A DNA stretch of 64,000 bases from contig NZ_CP063401.1 in NCBI RefSeq assembly GCF_021729885.1, positions 3,092,501 through 3,156,500 of the forward strand. Reading direction: 5' to 3'. The translations under genes and the position numbers were made by a program. The notes under the pieces are model-generated. The model made no database searches, was not told the DNA's origin, and saw only the letters and a program-made list of their open reading frames with translations. The stretch comes from Devosia sp. SL43. GTDB taxonomy: Bacteria; Pseudomonadota; Alphaproteobacteria; Rhizobiales; Devosiaceae. Of the stretch, positions 1 through 9,705 are shown piece after piece; the first letter of the stretch is position 1; every line of letters begins with the position of its first letter.

Positions 1-178
1 CGGTGGCGGGCGTCGTCGGTGTCGCCAGCGCCGCATCGGCGGCCGCCTGCTGCTCGGCAGCGATCTGGGCCTGCTGCTGGGCCCGTTCCATCTGCGGTCC
101 CGCCACGAAGAACTGCCAGCCGAACAGCACGATCATGCTGAGCACGATGGCCAGGATGATGTTGCGATTGTTTTCCAT
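1..178 (-). CDS. yidC: YidC/Oxa1 membrane protein insertase, N-terminal fragment
   Basis: Only the first 59 codons are inside the window; the gene runs off the left edge. The start reads MENNRNIILAIVLSMIVLF, the typical YidC opening: a short polar N-terminus followed at about residues 7-24 by the first transmembrane segment. It continues with a Gln/Ala-rich stretch leading into the periplasmic domain. YidC inserts and folds inner-membrane proteins, alone or with SecYEG. The ATG overlaps the rnpA stop codon by one base (TAATG), so translation is probably coupled. The order rpmH-rnpA-yidC is widely conserved in bacteria, which makes the call secure despite the truncation. Confidence 0.95.
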   Translation of the reverse strand, partial: MENNRNIILAIVLSMIVLFGWQFFVAGPQMERAQQQAQIAAEQQAAADAALATPTTPAT

Positions 179-582
179 TATCTCGTTTTCCGTGGGCCGC
201 GGCCGGAAGCATTGCGCTGATCGGCTGATCGGGTTGCGTGCACCTTGGTGATCAACGCGCCTAGATCGGCAACCAGCTTGGTAAAGGGTTCTGTCAGCGC
301 TTCGCGCCGTCCGACCAGCACATAGTCATGAGCGGGGACAAAGTCACGCGAACATGCTGTCACAGCCGCGCGAAGGCGACGCTTTATGCGGTTGCGCTCG
401 GGGGAATTGCCCGTCTTCTTGGTGACGGTAAAGCCAATGCCCGCTTCCGGCGCATCAGCTGCGGCGATAGCCTGCAGCCCAAACGCAGAACGCCCGGCGC
501 GATTGCCCCGGGCGGCCCGTTGAAACTGGCTCCGCTTGGTCAGCCGGCGCAGCGCGCCAGGCTTGCTCTCCATGGCCGTCAT
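178..582 (-). CDS. rnpA: Ribonuclease P protein component
   Basis: The 134-residue product matches the usual size of RnpA, the basic protein subunit that helps the RNase P RNA cleave 5' leaders from pre-tRNAs. It opens with LTKRSQFQRAARGNRAGR, resembling the RnpA N-terminal segment, and carries the family RNR signature as ERNRIKRRLRAAV at about residues 62-74. The C-terminus is basic. The gene lies 14 bp downstream of rpmH and overlaps yidC by one base. A second in-frame ATG at 573 is a possible alternative start; the first residues MTA are not decisive. Confidence 0.95.
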   Translation of the reverse strand: MTAMESKPGALRRLTKRSQFQRAARGNRAGRSAFGLQAIAAADAPEAGIGFTVTKKTGNSPERNRIKRRLRAAVTACSRDFVPAHDYVLVGRREALTEPFTKLVADLGALITKVHATRSADQRNASGRGPRKTR

Positions 583-596
583 ACGGCCAGGCGGCC

Positions 597-731
597 TTAG
601 GCCGTGAGCTTCTTGCGGCCGTCGCGGCGGCGCTTGTTGATGATCGCACGACCGTCCTTGGTGGCCATACGGGCACGGAAACCGTGACGGCGGGCACGCA
701 CGAGCTGGGACGGCTGGTAAGTACGCTTCAT
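597..731 (-). CDS. rpmH: 50S ribosomal protein L34
   Basis: This 44-codon gene encodes [20 protein letters not shown] followed by a Lys/Arg-rich tail ending KKLTA. It is a near-perfect match to the strongly conserved L34 protein of the large ribosomal subunit, at its standard length. It is the first gene of the rpmH-rnpA-yidC unit and has a sigma70-type promoter about 100 bp upstream on the same strand. Confidence 0.98.
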   Translation of the reverse strand: MKRTYQPSQLVRARRHGFRARMATKDGRAIINKRRRDGRKKLTA

Positions 732-835
732 GACATCAAACCGCGCCGGGCACGGTTCCTCTTATTTGGCTCTGCATCAGCAGGAATTTCAGACACACAT
801 CAAGCGCCAGGCGCCCACGGTGCGGGTTGGTGGGG

Positions 836-864
836 TCTATAGGGAAAACTCGTGGCCAAGTCAA
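836..864 (-). promoter_or_regulatory. Predicted sigma70-type promoter of rpmH-rnpA-yidC
   Basis: Read on the minus strand there is a -35 TTGACT (864-859), exactly 17 bp of spacer, and a -10 TATAGA (841-836). Transcription would begin near 828 and leave a leader of about 100 nt before the rpmH ATG at 731. The match and the position fit strong expression of a ribosomal protein gene. This is read from the sequence only. Confidence 0.65.
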
Positions 865-949
865 CGCGCCAGACCAGATGTATGACTGTTGTTTTCGCGC
901 GCATATCGCCCCATAAGTCCTGACAGTTGCATTTCGTGCCGTGGCGGTA

Positions 950-2380
950 ATGGCGGACATACTCAAACCCGATCTGTGCGTCATCGGCGGCGGCGAACTC
1001 GGCATCGGCCTTGCCATCAAGGCGCGCCAGCGTGGTCTGGACGTGGTGCTGGTGGAACGCCGAAGCGGCGAGGCCGGCGATCCCCGGCAGGGCAGCCTGC
1101 ATCGTGCCGCCTTCATGGCCAGCGCCGAACGCGCTCAGGCAATCCGCACCGCTGGAACCGTTGGCCTCGACACCGTCGAGCCCAAGCCCAATTTCCGCGC
1201 AATTGCCGAACACGCGGCTGCCACGGCCGACGCGGCCACGCCGCGCGATTCTGCCGAGCGTTTAGCGGCGCTTGGCGTCAACATCTTGGCTGGCGCCGCC
1301 AGCTTCAGCGATCGGCGTACGCTCAAGGTGGGCGATGCGGTGATCCGCGCCGGCCAGTTCGTGCTAGCCACCGGCGCCGCCCCAATCGTGCCCCCGCTGC
1401 CCGGGCTCGATCAAGTGCCCTATTTCACGGTTGATACGATCCTCTCCAACGTCCGCAAGCTCAGCCACTTGGTGGTGATCGGTGGCGATGCGACGGCGCT
1501 CGAACTGGCCCAGGCCTACCGCCGTCTGGGATCCGGTGTCACCGTGGTGCCGCAGGGGCAATTGCTTGCCGGGTTCGATCCCGAGCCCGCCGCCATGCTG
1601 CTGCGGGCGCTGCGCGAGGAAGGCATCGACATCCGCGATGGGGCGGAAGTCACGGCCATCCTGCCGCGCAGCCAGGGTACGGGTGTCACCATCCGCACCG
1701 CTGATGGCGTCGAGGATGGGCTCGATGTCTCCCATATCCTAGTCGCACTCGGCCGCATGCCTGATCTCGACCCGGCTTTGCTCGACAAGGCTAAGCTCAA
1801 GCGTGTTCGTGTGCAGGCCGATCAGCTGCTGGTCGGGCCCAATTGCCAAACCTCCAATGGCCGCATCTGCGCCATAGGCGGTGCCGCAGGCGAAAGCCGT
1901 CCCCACCGCGCGGTGCGCCAGGCCGACATGCTGCTCGACCGCCTGACCATCAGTCCCGGCGCGCGCCTCGATCCGCTACGGGTGCCGCTGCAGGTGGCAA
2001 CTGGGCCCGCTCTGGCGCAGATCGGCCTGGCCGAAACCGGCACGCCCCTGCGCCAGGGACAGATCGTGCTCCGCGCCGGCTTTGTCGAGAACGACGCTGC
2101 CCGCGCGCAGGGCGTGGCAACCGGCACCGCCAAGCTGATCGTCGCCCGCAATGGCACGATCCTGGGGTGCAGCGTGGTTGGGGCAGGGGCTGGCGAAGTG
2201 ATCGCGCTCGTCGCCATGGCGATGGATCGTGGGCTGACGGCCGATGCACTGGCCGCACTGCCGCTGCCCGAGCCGAGCCTTTGCGCCATACTCGTCGACC
2301 TGGGGCGGCAGTTCCAGGCGCAGCGTCCGCCCTCCGCCTGGGCGAAGCGCCGCGCAGCCTTGCGCAAACTCCTGCCCTGA
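950..2380 (+). CDS. FAD-dependent pyridine nucleotide oxidoreductase, Lpd-like but without redox-active disulfide
   Basis: The 476-residue product has the layout of dihydrolipoamide dehydrogenase and mercuric reductase. An N-terminal FAD Rossmann motif (CVIGGGELGIGLA) is followed by a VERR acidic strand end, a second NAD(P)-binding motif (LVVIGGDATALELAQAYRRL), an ATG...P central element, and a C-terminal dimerisation domain ending in a Lpd-like PEPSL segment. The CxxxxC active site that should follow the first strand (GGTCLNVGC in Lpd) is replaced by a cysteine-free GDPRQGSLHRAAF. Classical disulfide chemistry is therefore ruled out, and the partner and reaction are unknown. I chose ATG 950 because it gives a normal N-terminus (MADILKPDLCV); an in-frame GTG at 941 is possible. 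It stands alone upstream of the sensor kinase. Confidence 0.8.
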   Translation: MADILKPDLCVIGGGELGIGLAIKARQRGLDVVLVERRSGEAGDPRQGSLHRAAFMASAERAQAIRTAGTVGLDTVEPKPNFRAIAEHAAATADAATPRDSAERLAALGVNILAGAASFSDRRTLKVGDAVIRAGQFVLATGAAPIVPPLPGLDQVPYFTVDTILSNVRKLSHLVVIGGDATALELAQAYRRLGSGVTVVPQGQLLAGFDPEPAAMLLRALREEGIDIRDGAEVTAILPRSQGTGVTIRTADGVEDGLDVSHILVALGRMPDLDPALLDKAKLKRVRVQADQLLVGPNCQTSNGRICAIGGAAGESRPHRAVRQADMLLDRLTISPGARLDPLRVPLQVATGPALAQIGLAETGTPLRQGQIVLRAGFVENDAARAQGVATGTAKLIVARNGTILGCSVVGAGAGEVIALVAMAMDRGLTADALAALPLPEPSLCAILVDLGRQFQAQRPPSAWAKRRAALRKLLP

Positions 2381-2396
2381 TGCGACGGTCCGGGGC

Positions 2397-2424
2397 TTAC
2401 GAACGGCCCGACTTTCCCTATAAT
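2397..2424 (+). promoter_or_regulatory. Candidate promoter giving a nearly leaderless sensor-kinase mRNA
   Basis: A consensus -10 TATAAT lies at 2419-2424, with a weak -35 TTACGA at 2397-2402 and a 16-bp spacer. The kinase ATG at 2433 is only 8 bp after the -10, so transcription would start at or within a base or two of the start codon. No Shine-Dalgarno sequence is visible upstream of that ATG, which agrees with leaderless translation. Confidence 0.5.
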
Positions 2425-2432
2425 GGCTTGAA

Positions 2433-3863
2433 ATGACAGCCGAACGCAGCGTCTTGCCCAGCCGGTTCTCCGGCCTATCGATCAAGCTCATCGCCACCAT
2501 CATCGCGGTGATCCTTCTGGTCGAGATCGTGATTTACCTGCCTTCGCTCGCCAATTTTCGCGCCAACTGGCTCGATGACCGCCTGCGGGTTGGTGTTGTC
2601 GCGGCGCGGGTACTTGATGCCGTGCCCGACGTCATGGCCTTGCCGCGCAACCTCACCGACCGCCTGCTGACCTCGGCCGGGGCCAATGCTATCGTCTATC
2701 GCCGCGAGGGGCAGAGCCAGTTGATTGAGCTGGCCAATCCGGTCACGCCTGACGTCGTCGTCACCGCCGACATGCGCCAGCGCGATTTGCCGACCTTGAT
2801 CATGGGGGCGATGGATACGCTTTTCGCCGGACCTGGCCGCACCCTGCGTATCGTCGGCGAAGGCGATCTCGATGAGACGCTGGTCGAGCTCTTGATGCCC
2901 GAGCGACCGCTGCGGCAAGATATGCTGGACTATTCCCGCCAAGTGGTTGCCGTGTCGCTGGCCATTGCGGCGGTGACGGCCGTGGCGCTGTACTGGCTGG
3001 CCAGCTACCTGTTCATCCATCCAGTGCGGCGGATCACCCAGAACATGCTGGCCTTCCGCCAGGCGCCGGAAAACGGCAGCCTCATCATTGTCCCATCGGC
3101 TAGGCGCGACGAAATCGGCATTGCCGAGCGTGAGCTGGCCGCCATGGAGCAGGATATATTCTCTATGCTGCGGCAGCGCCGGCACCTTGCCGATCTGGGC
3201 CTGGCCGTGGCCAAGATCAACCACGACCTGCGCAACACGCTGACCTCTGCGCAACTGCTCTCCGACCAGGTGGCGACGCTCGACGATCCCAAGGTGCAGC
3301 GCCTGGCGCCCCGCCTCGTGACCACCCTGGACCGGGCCATCGGCTTTGCCCAATCGGTGCTCGACTATGGCCGCGAAACCGGCGTGCCGCCGGTATTGGT
3401 GCCAGCCGATATCAGGCCACTGGTCGAAGACGCCGCCTTCGATGCGCGCCTGGTGGGGCATCCCGTCATCGCCTTCAGCAACGGCGTGCCAGAAACCCTG
3501 GTGCTGGCGGTCGATGCCGGCCAGGTCGGCCGGCTGCTGCTCAACCTGCTCAAGAACGCCCGCGAGGCCCTTGAGGCCGCTGGTTCAGCTATTGCCGCGC
3601 CAGAGGTGACGGTAACGGTCACCCGAGCTGACGACGGCGTGACGTTTTCGGTAGCCGACAACGGGCTGGGCTTGCCGCCCCGGGCGCGGGAAAACCTCTT
3701 CGTCGCCTTCGAAGGCTCGGCCCGATCTGGCGGCACCGGCCTTGGCCTGGCCATCGCGCGCGAGATCGCCGAGGCGCATGGCGGCCGCCTGAGCTTTGTC
3801 GATCAGCCCATCGGCACGCGCTTTGATCTCTTCCTTCCGGCCACCCTGCGTGCATCGGCCTGA
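2433..3863 (+). CDS. Membrane-bound sensor histidine kinase
   Basis: The 476-residue protein has a first transmembrane segment at about residues 18-40, a periplasmic sensor region of about 130 residues, and a second transmembrane segment at about 170-192 (VVAVSLAIAAVTAVALYWL). A HAMP-like linker (HPVRRI...) follows. The phosphoacceptor box is KINHDLRNTL, with the expected His. The ATPase domain shows an N box (LLNLLKNAREAL), a G1 box (VADNGLGLPP) and a G2 box (GGTGLGLAIAREIAEAHGG). It should autophosphorylate on His in response to an unknown signal. No response regulator gene is adjacent, so it is an orphan here. It resembles other alphaproteobacterial kinases with a KxNHDLRN box. The Cys-free flavoprotein is immediately upstream, with a 52-bp gap. 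Confidence 0.88.
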   Translation: MTAERSVLPSRFSGLSIKLIATIIAVILLVEIVIYLPSLANFRANWLDDRLRVGVVAARVLDAVPDVMALPRNLTDRLLTSAGANAIVYRREGQSQLIELANPVTPDVVVTADMRQRDLPTLIMGAMDTLFAGPGRTLRIVGEGDLDETLVELLMPERPLRQDMLDYSRQVVAVSLAIAAVTAVALYWLASYLFIHPVRRITQNMLAFRQAPENGSLIIVPSARRDEIGIAERELAAMEQDIFSMLRQRRHLADLGLAVAKINHDLRNTLTSAQLLSDQVATLDDPKVQRLAPRLVTTLDRAIGFAQSVLDYGRETGVPPVLVPADIRPLVEDAAFDARLVGHPVIAFSNGVPETLVLAVDAGQVGRLLLNLLKNAREALEAAGSAIAAPEVTVTVTRADDGVTFSVADNGLGLPPRARENLFVAFEGSARSGGTGLGLAIAREIAEAHGGRLSFVDQPIGTRFDLFLPATLRASA

Positions 3864-3985
3864 ACCGACGAAAAACTGTCACCTGCGCGCTTGCCAAGCC
3901 CTGACCACCCATGTATGGGTTGCGCCGCTTCAGGCCGATGTGGCTCCGCCCACCGCCTGACAGTCGCCGTTCCAAACGGCCGTGC

Positions 3986-4062
3986 GCGCCCTTAGCTCAG
4001 CTGGATAGAGCACCAGACTACGAATCTGGGGGTCAGGAGTTCGAATCTCTTAGGGCGCGCCA
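3986..4062 (+). tRNA. tRNA-Arg (anticodon ACG)
   Basis: The sequence folds into a full cloverleaf. The 7-bp acceptor stem is GCGCCCT/AGGGCGC, the D arm GCTC/GAGC, the anticodon stem CCAGA/TCTGG with loop CTACGAA (anticodon ACG), and the T loop TTCGAAT. A genomically encoded CCA ends the gene at 4062. The A at position 34 would be converted to inosine to read CGU, CGC and CGA. The sequence is of the type seen in Hyphomicrobiales. Confidence 0.97.
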
Positions 4063-4165
4063 TTCCTGTATAAGACTACGAACACAGTTCAGTGAGAAGT
4101 TACCTGCCGCGCTCGGTTGAGTGGCGGGTATCCGCCTTCTGGAACGTCAGAGCGGCCCGCATGAC

Positions 4166-5062
4166 TTATGACGGGCGGTAGCGCAATGCTTCGATCAGTC
4201 TTGAGAAGGCTGGCGAGGTCTGGCGCCGGCTGGGATAGTACAGGTGGTAGCCGTCGAAGGTGGGCATCCAGTCCTCCAGTACATGGATAAGCTGGCCCGC
4301 TTTGACATAAGGCGTGACGATGTCTTCCGGTACACAGGCGAGACCGGATCCAACCAGAGCCGCCGATAGAATGTGATTGCTGCTGCTGAACGAGAGTTGA
4401 CCGTCTACCCGCACATTGAGGCGCCGACCGCCATGCTCGAACTCCCAGGCGTAATTGCCTCCGTAGGTGGGCAAACGCAGGTTTATGCAGACGTGTTCGG
4501 TCAGGTCTTGCGGGCTTGATGGCTGTTTCCGTCCCTCAAGGTAGCCGGGAGCGCCCACGATCGCCATGCGCCAATCCGGCCCGATCCGCACCGCGACCAT
4601 GTCCTTTGCGAGCTGCTCGCCCAAGCGCACACCGGCGTCATATCGTTGGGCGACAATGTCGACGAAGCCGTTGTCGGCAATGATTTCAAGCCGGATGTCG
4701 GGGTAATCCTTGGCGAAATACTGCAGCCTTGGCCAGAGCACGGCATTGACGGCGTGCTCGCCGGCCGTCAGGCGGATGGTGCCGGCAGGCTTGTCCCTGA
4801 ATTCGCTGACCCGCTCGAGCGCCGCGTCAACTTCCTGGAACCGCGGCTCCACCGTCGCGAGCAGGCGCTCCCCAGCATCGGTCGGCGACACGCTTCTGGT
4901 GCTCCGCGTGAGCAAGCGGACACCAAGGCGTCGTTCCAACCGGCTGAGGGCGTGGCTGAGGGCCGACTGGGACACACCAAGGCGCCCAGCCGCACGGGTA
5001 AAGCTGCGCTCCTGCGCAATGGTGATGAAGGCGATGAGATCGGCAACATTGTCGCGGTTCAT
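4166..5062 (-). CDS. LysR family transcriptional regulator (divergent to aldo/keto reductases)
   Basis: The 298-residue protein has an N-terminal winged helix-turn-helix (FTRAAGRLGVSQSALSHALS at about residues 21-40) and a LysR substrate-binding domain over the rest. It belongs by appearance to the subgroup whose members regulate neighbouring reductases. ATG 5062 is preferred over an in-frame GTG at 5071, since the domain begins at once after MNRDNVADLIAF. The gene is divergent from the aldo/keto reductase at 5174, and a LysR-type dyad lies in the shared intergenic space, so control of that gene and of itself is likely. The inducer is unknown. Confidence 0.9.
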   Translation of the reverse strand: MNRDNVADLIAFITIAQERSFTRAAGRLGVSQSALSHALSRLERRLGVRLLTRSTRSVSPTDAGERLLATVEPRFQEVDAALERVSEFRDKPAGTIRLTAGEHAVNAVLWPRLQYFAKDYPDIRLEIIADNGFVDIVAQRYDAGVRLGEQLAKDMVAVRIGPDWRMAIVGAPGYLEGRKQPSSPQDLTEHVCINLRLPTYGGNYAWEFEHGGRRLNVRVDGQLSFSSSNHILSAALVGSGLACVPEDIVTPYVKAGQLIHVLEDWMPTFDGYHLYYPSRRQTSPAFSRLIEALRYRPS

Positions 5063-5076
5063 TTCCGACACCTATC

Positions 5077-5091
5077 ATGAATCTCATTCAT
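5077..5091. promoter_or_regulatory. Candidate LysR box in the divergent LysR/reductase promoter
   Basis: ATGAAT-CTC-ATTCAT is a perfect 6-bp dyad with a 3-bp spacer, and it contains the T-N11-A pattern typical of LysR binding sites. It lies 14 bp before the regulator ATG and about 80 bp before the reductase ATG, the usual place for an autoregulated LysR site. Confidence 0.5.
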
Positions 5092-5173
5092 AGCCCCAAG
5101 CAGAATGACCCAGCTAATCAGATGAGCTGAACGGGCTTACCTTATGCCTATGATCGACCAAAGAGGTTCGCGC

Positions 5174-7050
<1,877 letters not shown>

Positions 7051-7114
7051 TGCTAGCTTTCACCCCGCACCCGCCGCCAAAGGGCCGTTGCAAGTCCAGT
7101 AGCCAGCCACTTCG

Positions 7115-8335
7115 ATGACAATGACCGCAAACAATTCTGAGGCCTATCGAGGTGTCTGGCTGACCGTGCTGCTGAGCGCGCTGCTGGGCTTCGCCTCAAT
7201 CTCCACCGATCTCTACCTGCCCGCCATGCCCAGCATGGGCGCAAGCCTTGGCGCGACGCAGGGCCAGCTCGAACTCACGGTGTCGGGCTATCTGCTCGGA
7301 TTTGCCTTCGGGCAACTGTTCTGGGGCCCTGTCAGCGACAGGTTCGGACGCAAGCTGCCGCTCATGCTCGGCATTGCCATCTTTATTGCCGGCGCAGCCG
7401 GCTGCGCCCTGTCGGTGGACGCCGTCCAGTTGATCACCTGCCGCATCGTTCAGGCGCTTGGCGCCAGTGCCGGCGTGGTGCTGGGCCGGGCCATGGTGCG
7501 CGATCTGTTCCACAGGGACGAGGCGGCCCGAATGCTCTCAACACTGATGCTCATCATGAGCGTCGCGCCGATGTTGGGACCTTCGGTCGGTGCGCAGATC
7601 CTTGCCCTCTCGTCCTGGCACTACATTTTCTGGACCTTGGTCGCGATCGGAACGGTAACCTTGCTGGGTGTGGGGCGGACCGCTGAATCTCTCCCGAGTC
7701 CCGCTCGTTCCGGGGGAACGCTGGCCGAGGCCTTTGCGGCATACGGCCAGCACCTCCGGAACGCCAAGCTTATGGCTTATGCCGCCATCATGGCCTGCTT
7801 CGGCGCTGGCGTGTTCGCCTATGTCGCCGGCTCGTCCTTTGTCTTCATTGAGTATTACGGCCTGCCGCCCGCCAGCTATGGCTTGATATTTGCCTCGGGT
7901 ATTGTCGGGATCATGTTGTCCAACACACTGAACCTGCGTTTCGTCGGTCGATTTGGTAGTGACCGCATGATGCTCATCGGGACGTCAGTCGCGGCTTTGG
8001 CGGCCCTCATTCTTCTTGTGGTGGTCGCCACGGGGTGGGGCGGATGGATCGGGCTGGCTGCGGCGCTGTTCGCGTATATCGGTATGAACGGACTGATCGG
8101 CGCCAACACCATTGCCGGCGGACTGTCCAGCGTCGATACGGGCACAGGTTCAGCGTCGGCCCTTCTTGGCTTCGCACAGTATGGCGGCGGGATGGTCGGC
8201 TCTGCGCTCGTGAGCACACTTGCGAACGGCACGCCCTGGCCCATGGCACTCATCATCTGTGTCAGCACATTGTGCGCGGGAACAATCACATGGGTGATGA
8301 ATGGGCGACACTTTGCTCGGCTAGACAACCACTGA
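7115..8335 (+). CDS. Bcr/CflA family drug/metabolite exporter (major facilitator)
   Basis: The 406-residue protein has about twelve hydrophobic segments. The Bcr/CflA hallmark STDLYLPAMPSMGASLGA lies in the first helix region, and the family motif A (GPVSDRFGRKLPLMLG) is between helices 2 and 3. Members are proton antiporters that export drugs, sulfonamides, bicyclomycin or dipeptides such as cysteinyl compounds. The gene is 64 bp after the second aldo/keto reductase and may be co-transcribed, which would fit a stress or detoxification unit. No clear ribosome site precedes ATG 7115; a second ATG lies two codons later. Its 3' end overlaps the convergent GlcG-like gene by 15 bp. Confidence 0.87.
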   Translation: MTMTANNSEAYRGVWLTVLLSALLGFASISTDLYLPAMPSMGASLGATQGQLELTVSGYLLGFAFGQLFWGPVSDRFGRKLPLMLGIAIFIAGAAGCALSVDAVQLITCRIVQALGASAGVVLGRAMVRDLFHRDEAARMLSTLMLIMSVAPMLGPSVGAQILALSSWHYIFWTLVAIGTVTLLGVGRTAESLPSPARSGGTLAEAFAAYGQHLRNAKLMAYAAIMACFGAGVFAYVAGSSFVFIEYYGLPPASYGLIFASGIVGIMLSNTLNLRFVGRFGSDRMMLIGTSVAALAALILLVVVATGWGGWIGLAAALFAYIGMNGLIGANTIAGGLSSVDTGTGSASALLGFAQYGGGMVGSALVSTLANGTPWPMALIICVSTLCAGTITWVMNGRHFARLDNH

Positions 8336-8746
8336 GAGGAACTGATCGATCCCCGCCTGGGCAACCTCGCGATCTTGTACAGGGGTGCCCGAGCTGACGC
8401 CAATGCCGCCAACCACCACCCCGTCAACTTCGACCGGCAGTCCGCCGCCGACCACCATGAGGCGTCCGCCGATCGCGCTGTTGATGCCATAGGCCGGACT
8501 GCCGGGTTGGCTTGCGATGCCATAGTCGTGCGTCGCGCGTCTTGCCCCAGCGGCCGTGAAGGCCTTGTCGATAGCGATGGTTATGCTTGTCGTCTTGCCG
8601 CCATCCATGCGTTCGAAGGCGATGAGATTGCCGCTCTCATCAGTGATGGCAATGCACATGGGCACGCCAATGGCGTCCGCCTTGCTACGTGCCCCCGCAA
8701 GCAGAATGCCTGCATCGGCGAGGTCCAGGCGTTTAAGCGTCAGCAT
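8321..8746 (-). CDS. GlcG/HbpS family protein
   Basis: The 141-residue protein matches the small GlcG/HbpS domain: MLTLKRLDLADAGILLAGAR, then ITDESGNLIAFERMDG, and a Gly-rich GGGLPVEVDGVVVGGIGVS near the C-terminus. Family members bind haem or small ligands and often sit beside 2-hydroxy-acid or diol catabolic genes, but their biochemical role is usually unknown. A good ribosome site (AGAGGA) precedes ATG 8746. It is downstream of, and on the same strand as, the GntR regulator, which stands divergent to a dehydrogenase operon, so a role in the same pathway is a fair guess. The 3' end overlaps the exporter by 15 bp. Confidence 0.82.
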   Translation of the reverse strand: MLTLKRLDLADAGILLAGARSKADAIGVPMCIAITDESGNLIAFERMDGGKTTSITIAIDKAFTAAGARRATHDYGIASQPGSPAYGINSAIGGRLMVVGGGLPVEVDGVVVGGIGVSSGTPVQDREVAQAGIDQFLSVVV

Positions 8747-8924
8747 TTGCGGTTTCCTCTTTGGATTTACCTGGCGGCGGCGGTGATGAAGGGTCGGCTC
8801 CGTAGGGCCATTGGGTTGCTCGGCGGCGTCAAACGCCAAGTCCAGCGTCGCTTCGCCGCGATACTCCGGTTGTATCGCGGCGCCATCGGGCGATAGTCGT
8901 GGTCTGGCCGGTTTCGATCGTCGC

Positions 8925-9629
8925 TTAGCGCTCAAATGCGCTGGCGAAGCGCCCCCGCGAGCGCTCGATGTGGTGGCGCATGGCTGCTTCTGCTGCACGC
9001 GAGTCGCGGGCAGCCAGCGCCTCGATAATCTGCTGGTGCTCCTGAATGGCGTCGGTGGTGACGCGGGCGTGATAAAAGAGCCTGAACAGGTGTACATGGG
9101 TGTGCAGGTTCGCCAGGGTCTCCTGCACAAGTTCATTGCCACTCGCATGGGCGATGAGGTCGTGAAAATCGCTGTCCAGTTGGGCAAAGCGGCCATAGGC
9201 CTCAACCTGCGGGCCCGCATCACCAGCCTGCATTTCAGCTGCCAGTTTGATGAGGGCGGTCAGCGCCTCTTCGGTCATGTTCAATGCGGCCCGACCGGCG
9301 GCGAACGGTTCGAGCAACAGTCGCAATTCATAGAGCTGATGGAGCCGAGCGTTGTCCATCTGGTTGGCGGCGCTGTAGCCGATGAGGTGAGCCTTGACCA
9401 CCAGGCCCTGGGCCTCCAACCGCGACAATGCTTCGCGAATGGGGGTTTGCGAGACACCAAGTTCGCGCACCAGGCGATCGACCGAAATTCGGCCGCCGGG
9501 CGCAATCTGGCGCGACATCAACTGCTCATAGAGAGCGCTGTATACTTCATCGCCCAGCCGCGTGGGACGCTTGAGCTGGGTCGGTGCCACAGCTCGCTTA
9601 TCGCTGATCACCAAAATCGTTGCTTCCAT
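8925..9629 (-). CDS. GntR family (FCD/FadR subfamily) transcriptional regulator
   Basis: The 234-residue protein has an N-terminal winged helix (RISVDRLVRELGVSQTPIRE, the typical GntR recognition region) and an all-helical FCD ligand domain. The domain carries the metal-coordinating pattern expected of this class (DSDFHDLIAHASGN, and EHQQIIEALAARD). FCD regulators commonly sense organic acids or sugar acids. It is divergent from the operon starting at 9706 and is probably its repressor. ATG 9629 is chosen; an in-frame ATG at 9683 would add an atypical 18-residue Trp/Tyr/Cys-rich extension and would start next to the operator palindrome. Confidence 0.9.
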   Translation of the reverse strand: MEATILVISDKRAVAPTQLKRPTRLGDEVYSALYEQLMSRQIAPGGRISVDRLVRELGVSQTPIREALSRLEAQGLVVKAHLIGYSAANQMDNARLHQLYELRLLLEPFAAGRAALNMTEEALTALIKLAAEMQAGDAGPQVEAYGRFAQLDSDFHDLIAHASGNELVQETLANLHTHVHLFRLFYHARVTTDAIQEHQQIIEALAARDSRAAEAAMRHHIERSRGRFASAFER

Positions 9630-9685
9630 ATCGGCTATTGACGCGCCCCACCGATAGCACCATAGTCCGCCCCGTTCAATCATAT

Positions 9686-9697
9686 ATCCGATCGGAT
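9686..9697. promoter_or_regulatory. Candidate GntR operator (perfect palindrome)
   Basis: ATCCGATCGGAT is a perfect 12-bp palindrome, flanked by ATAT on the left and GATAT on the right. It is the only strong dyad between the GntR gene and the divergent dehydrogenase operon, and it lies 9 bp before the TTG start at 9706. Binding there would block the operon leader. The assignment rests on position and symmetry. Confidence 0.5.
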
Positions 9698-9705
9698 TTG
9701 ATATC

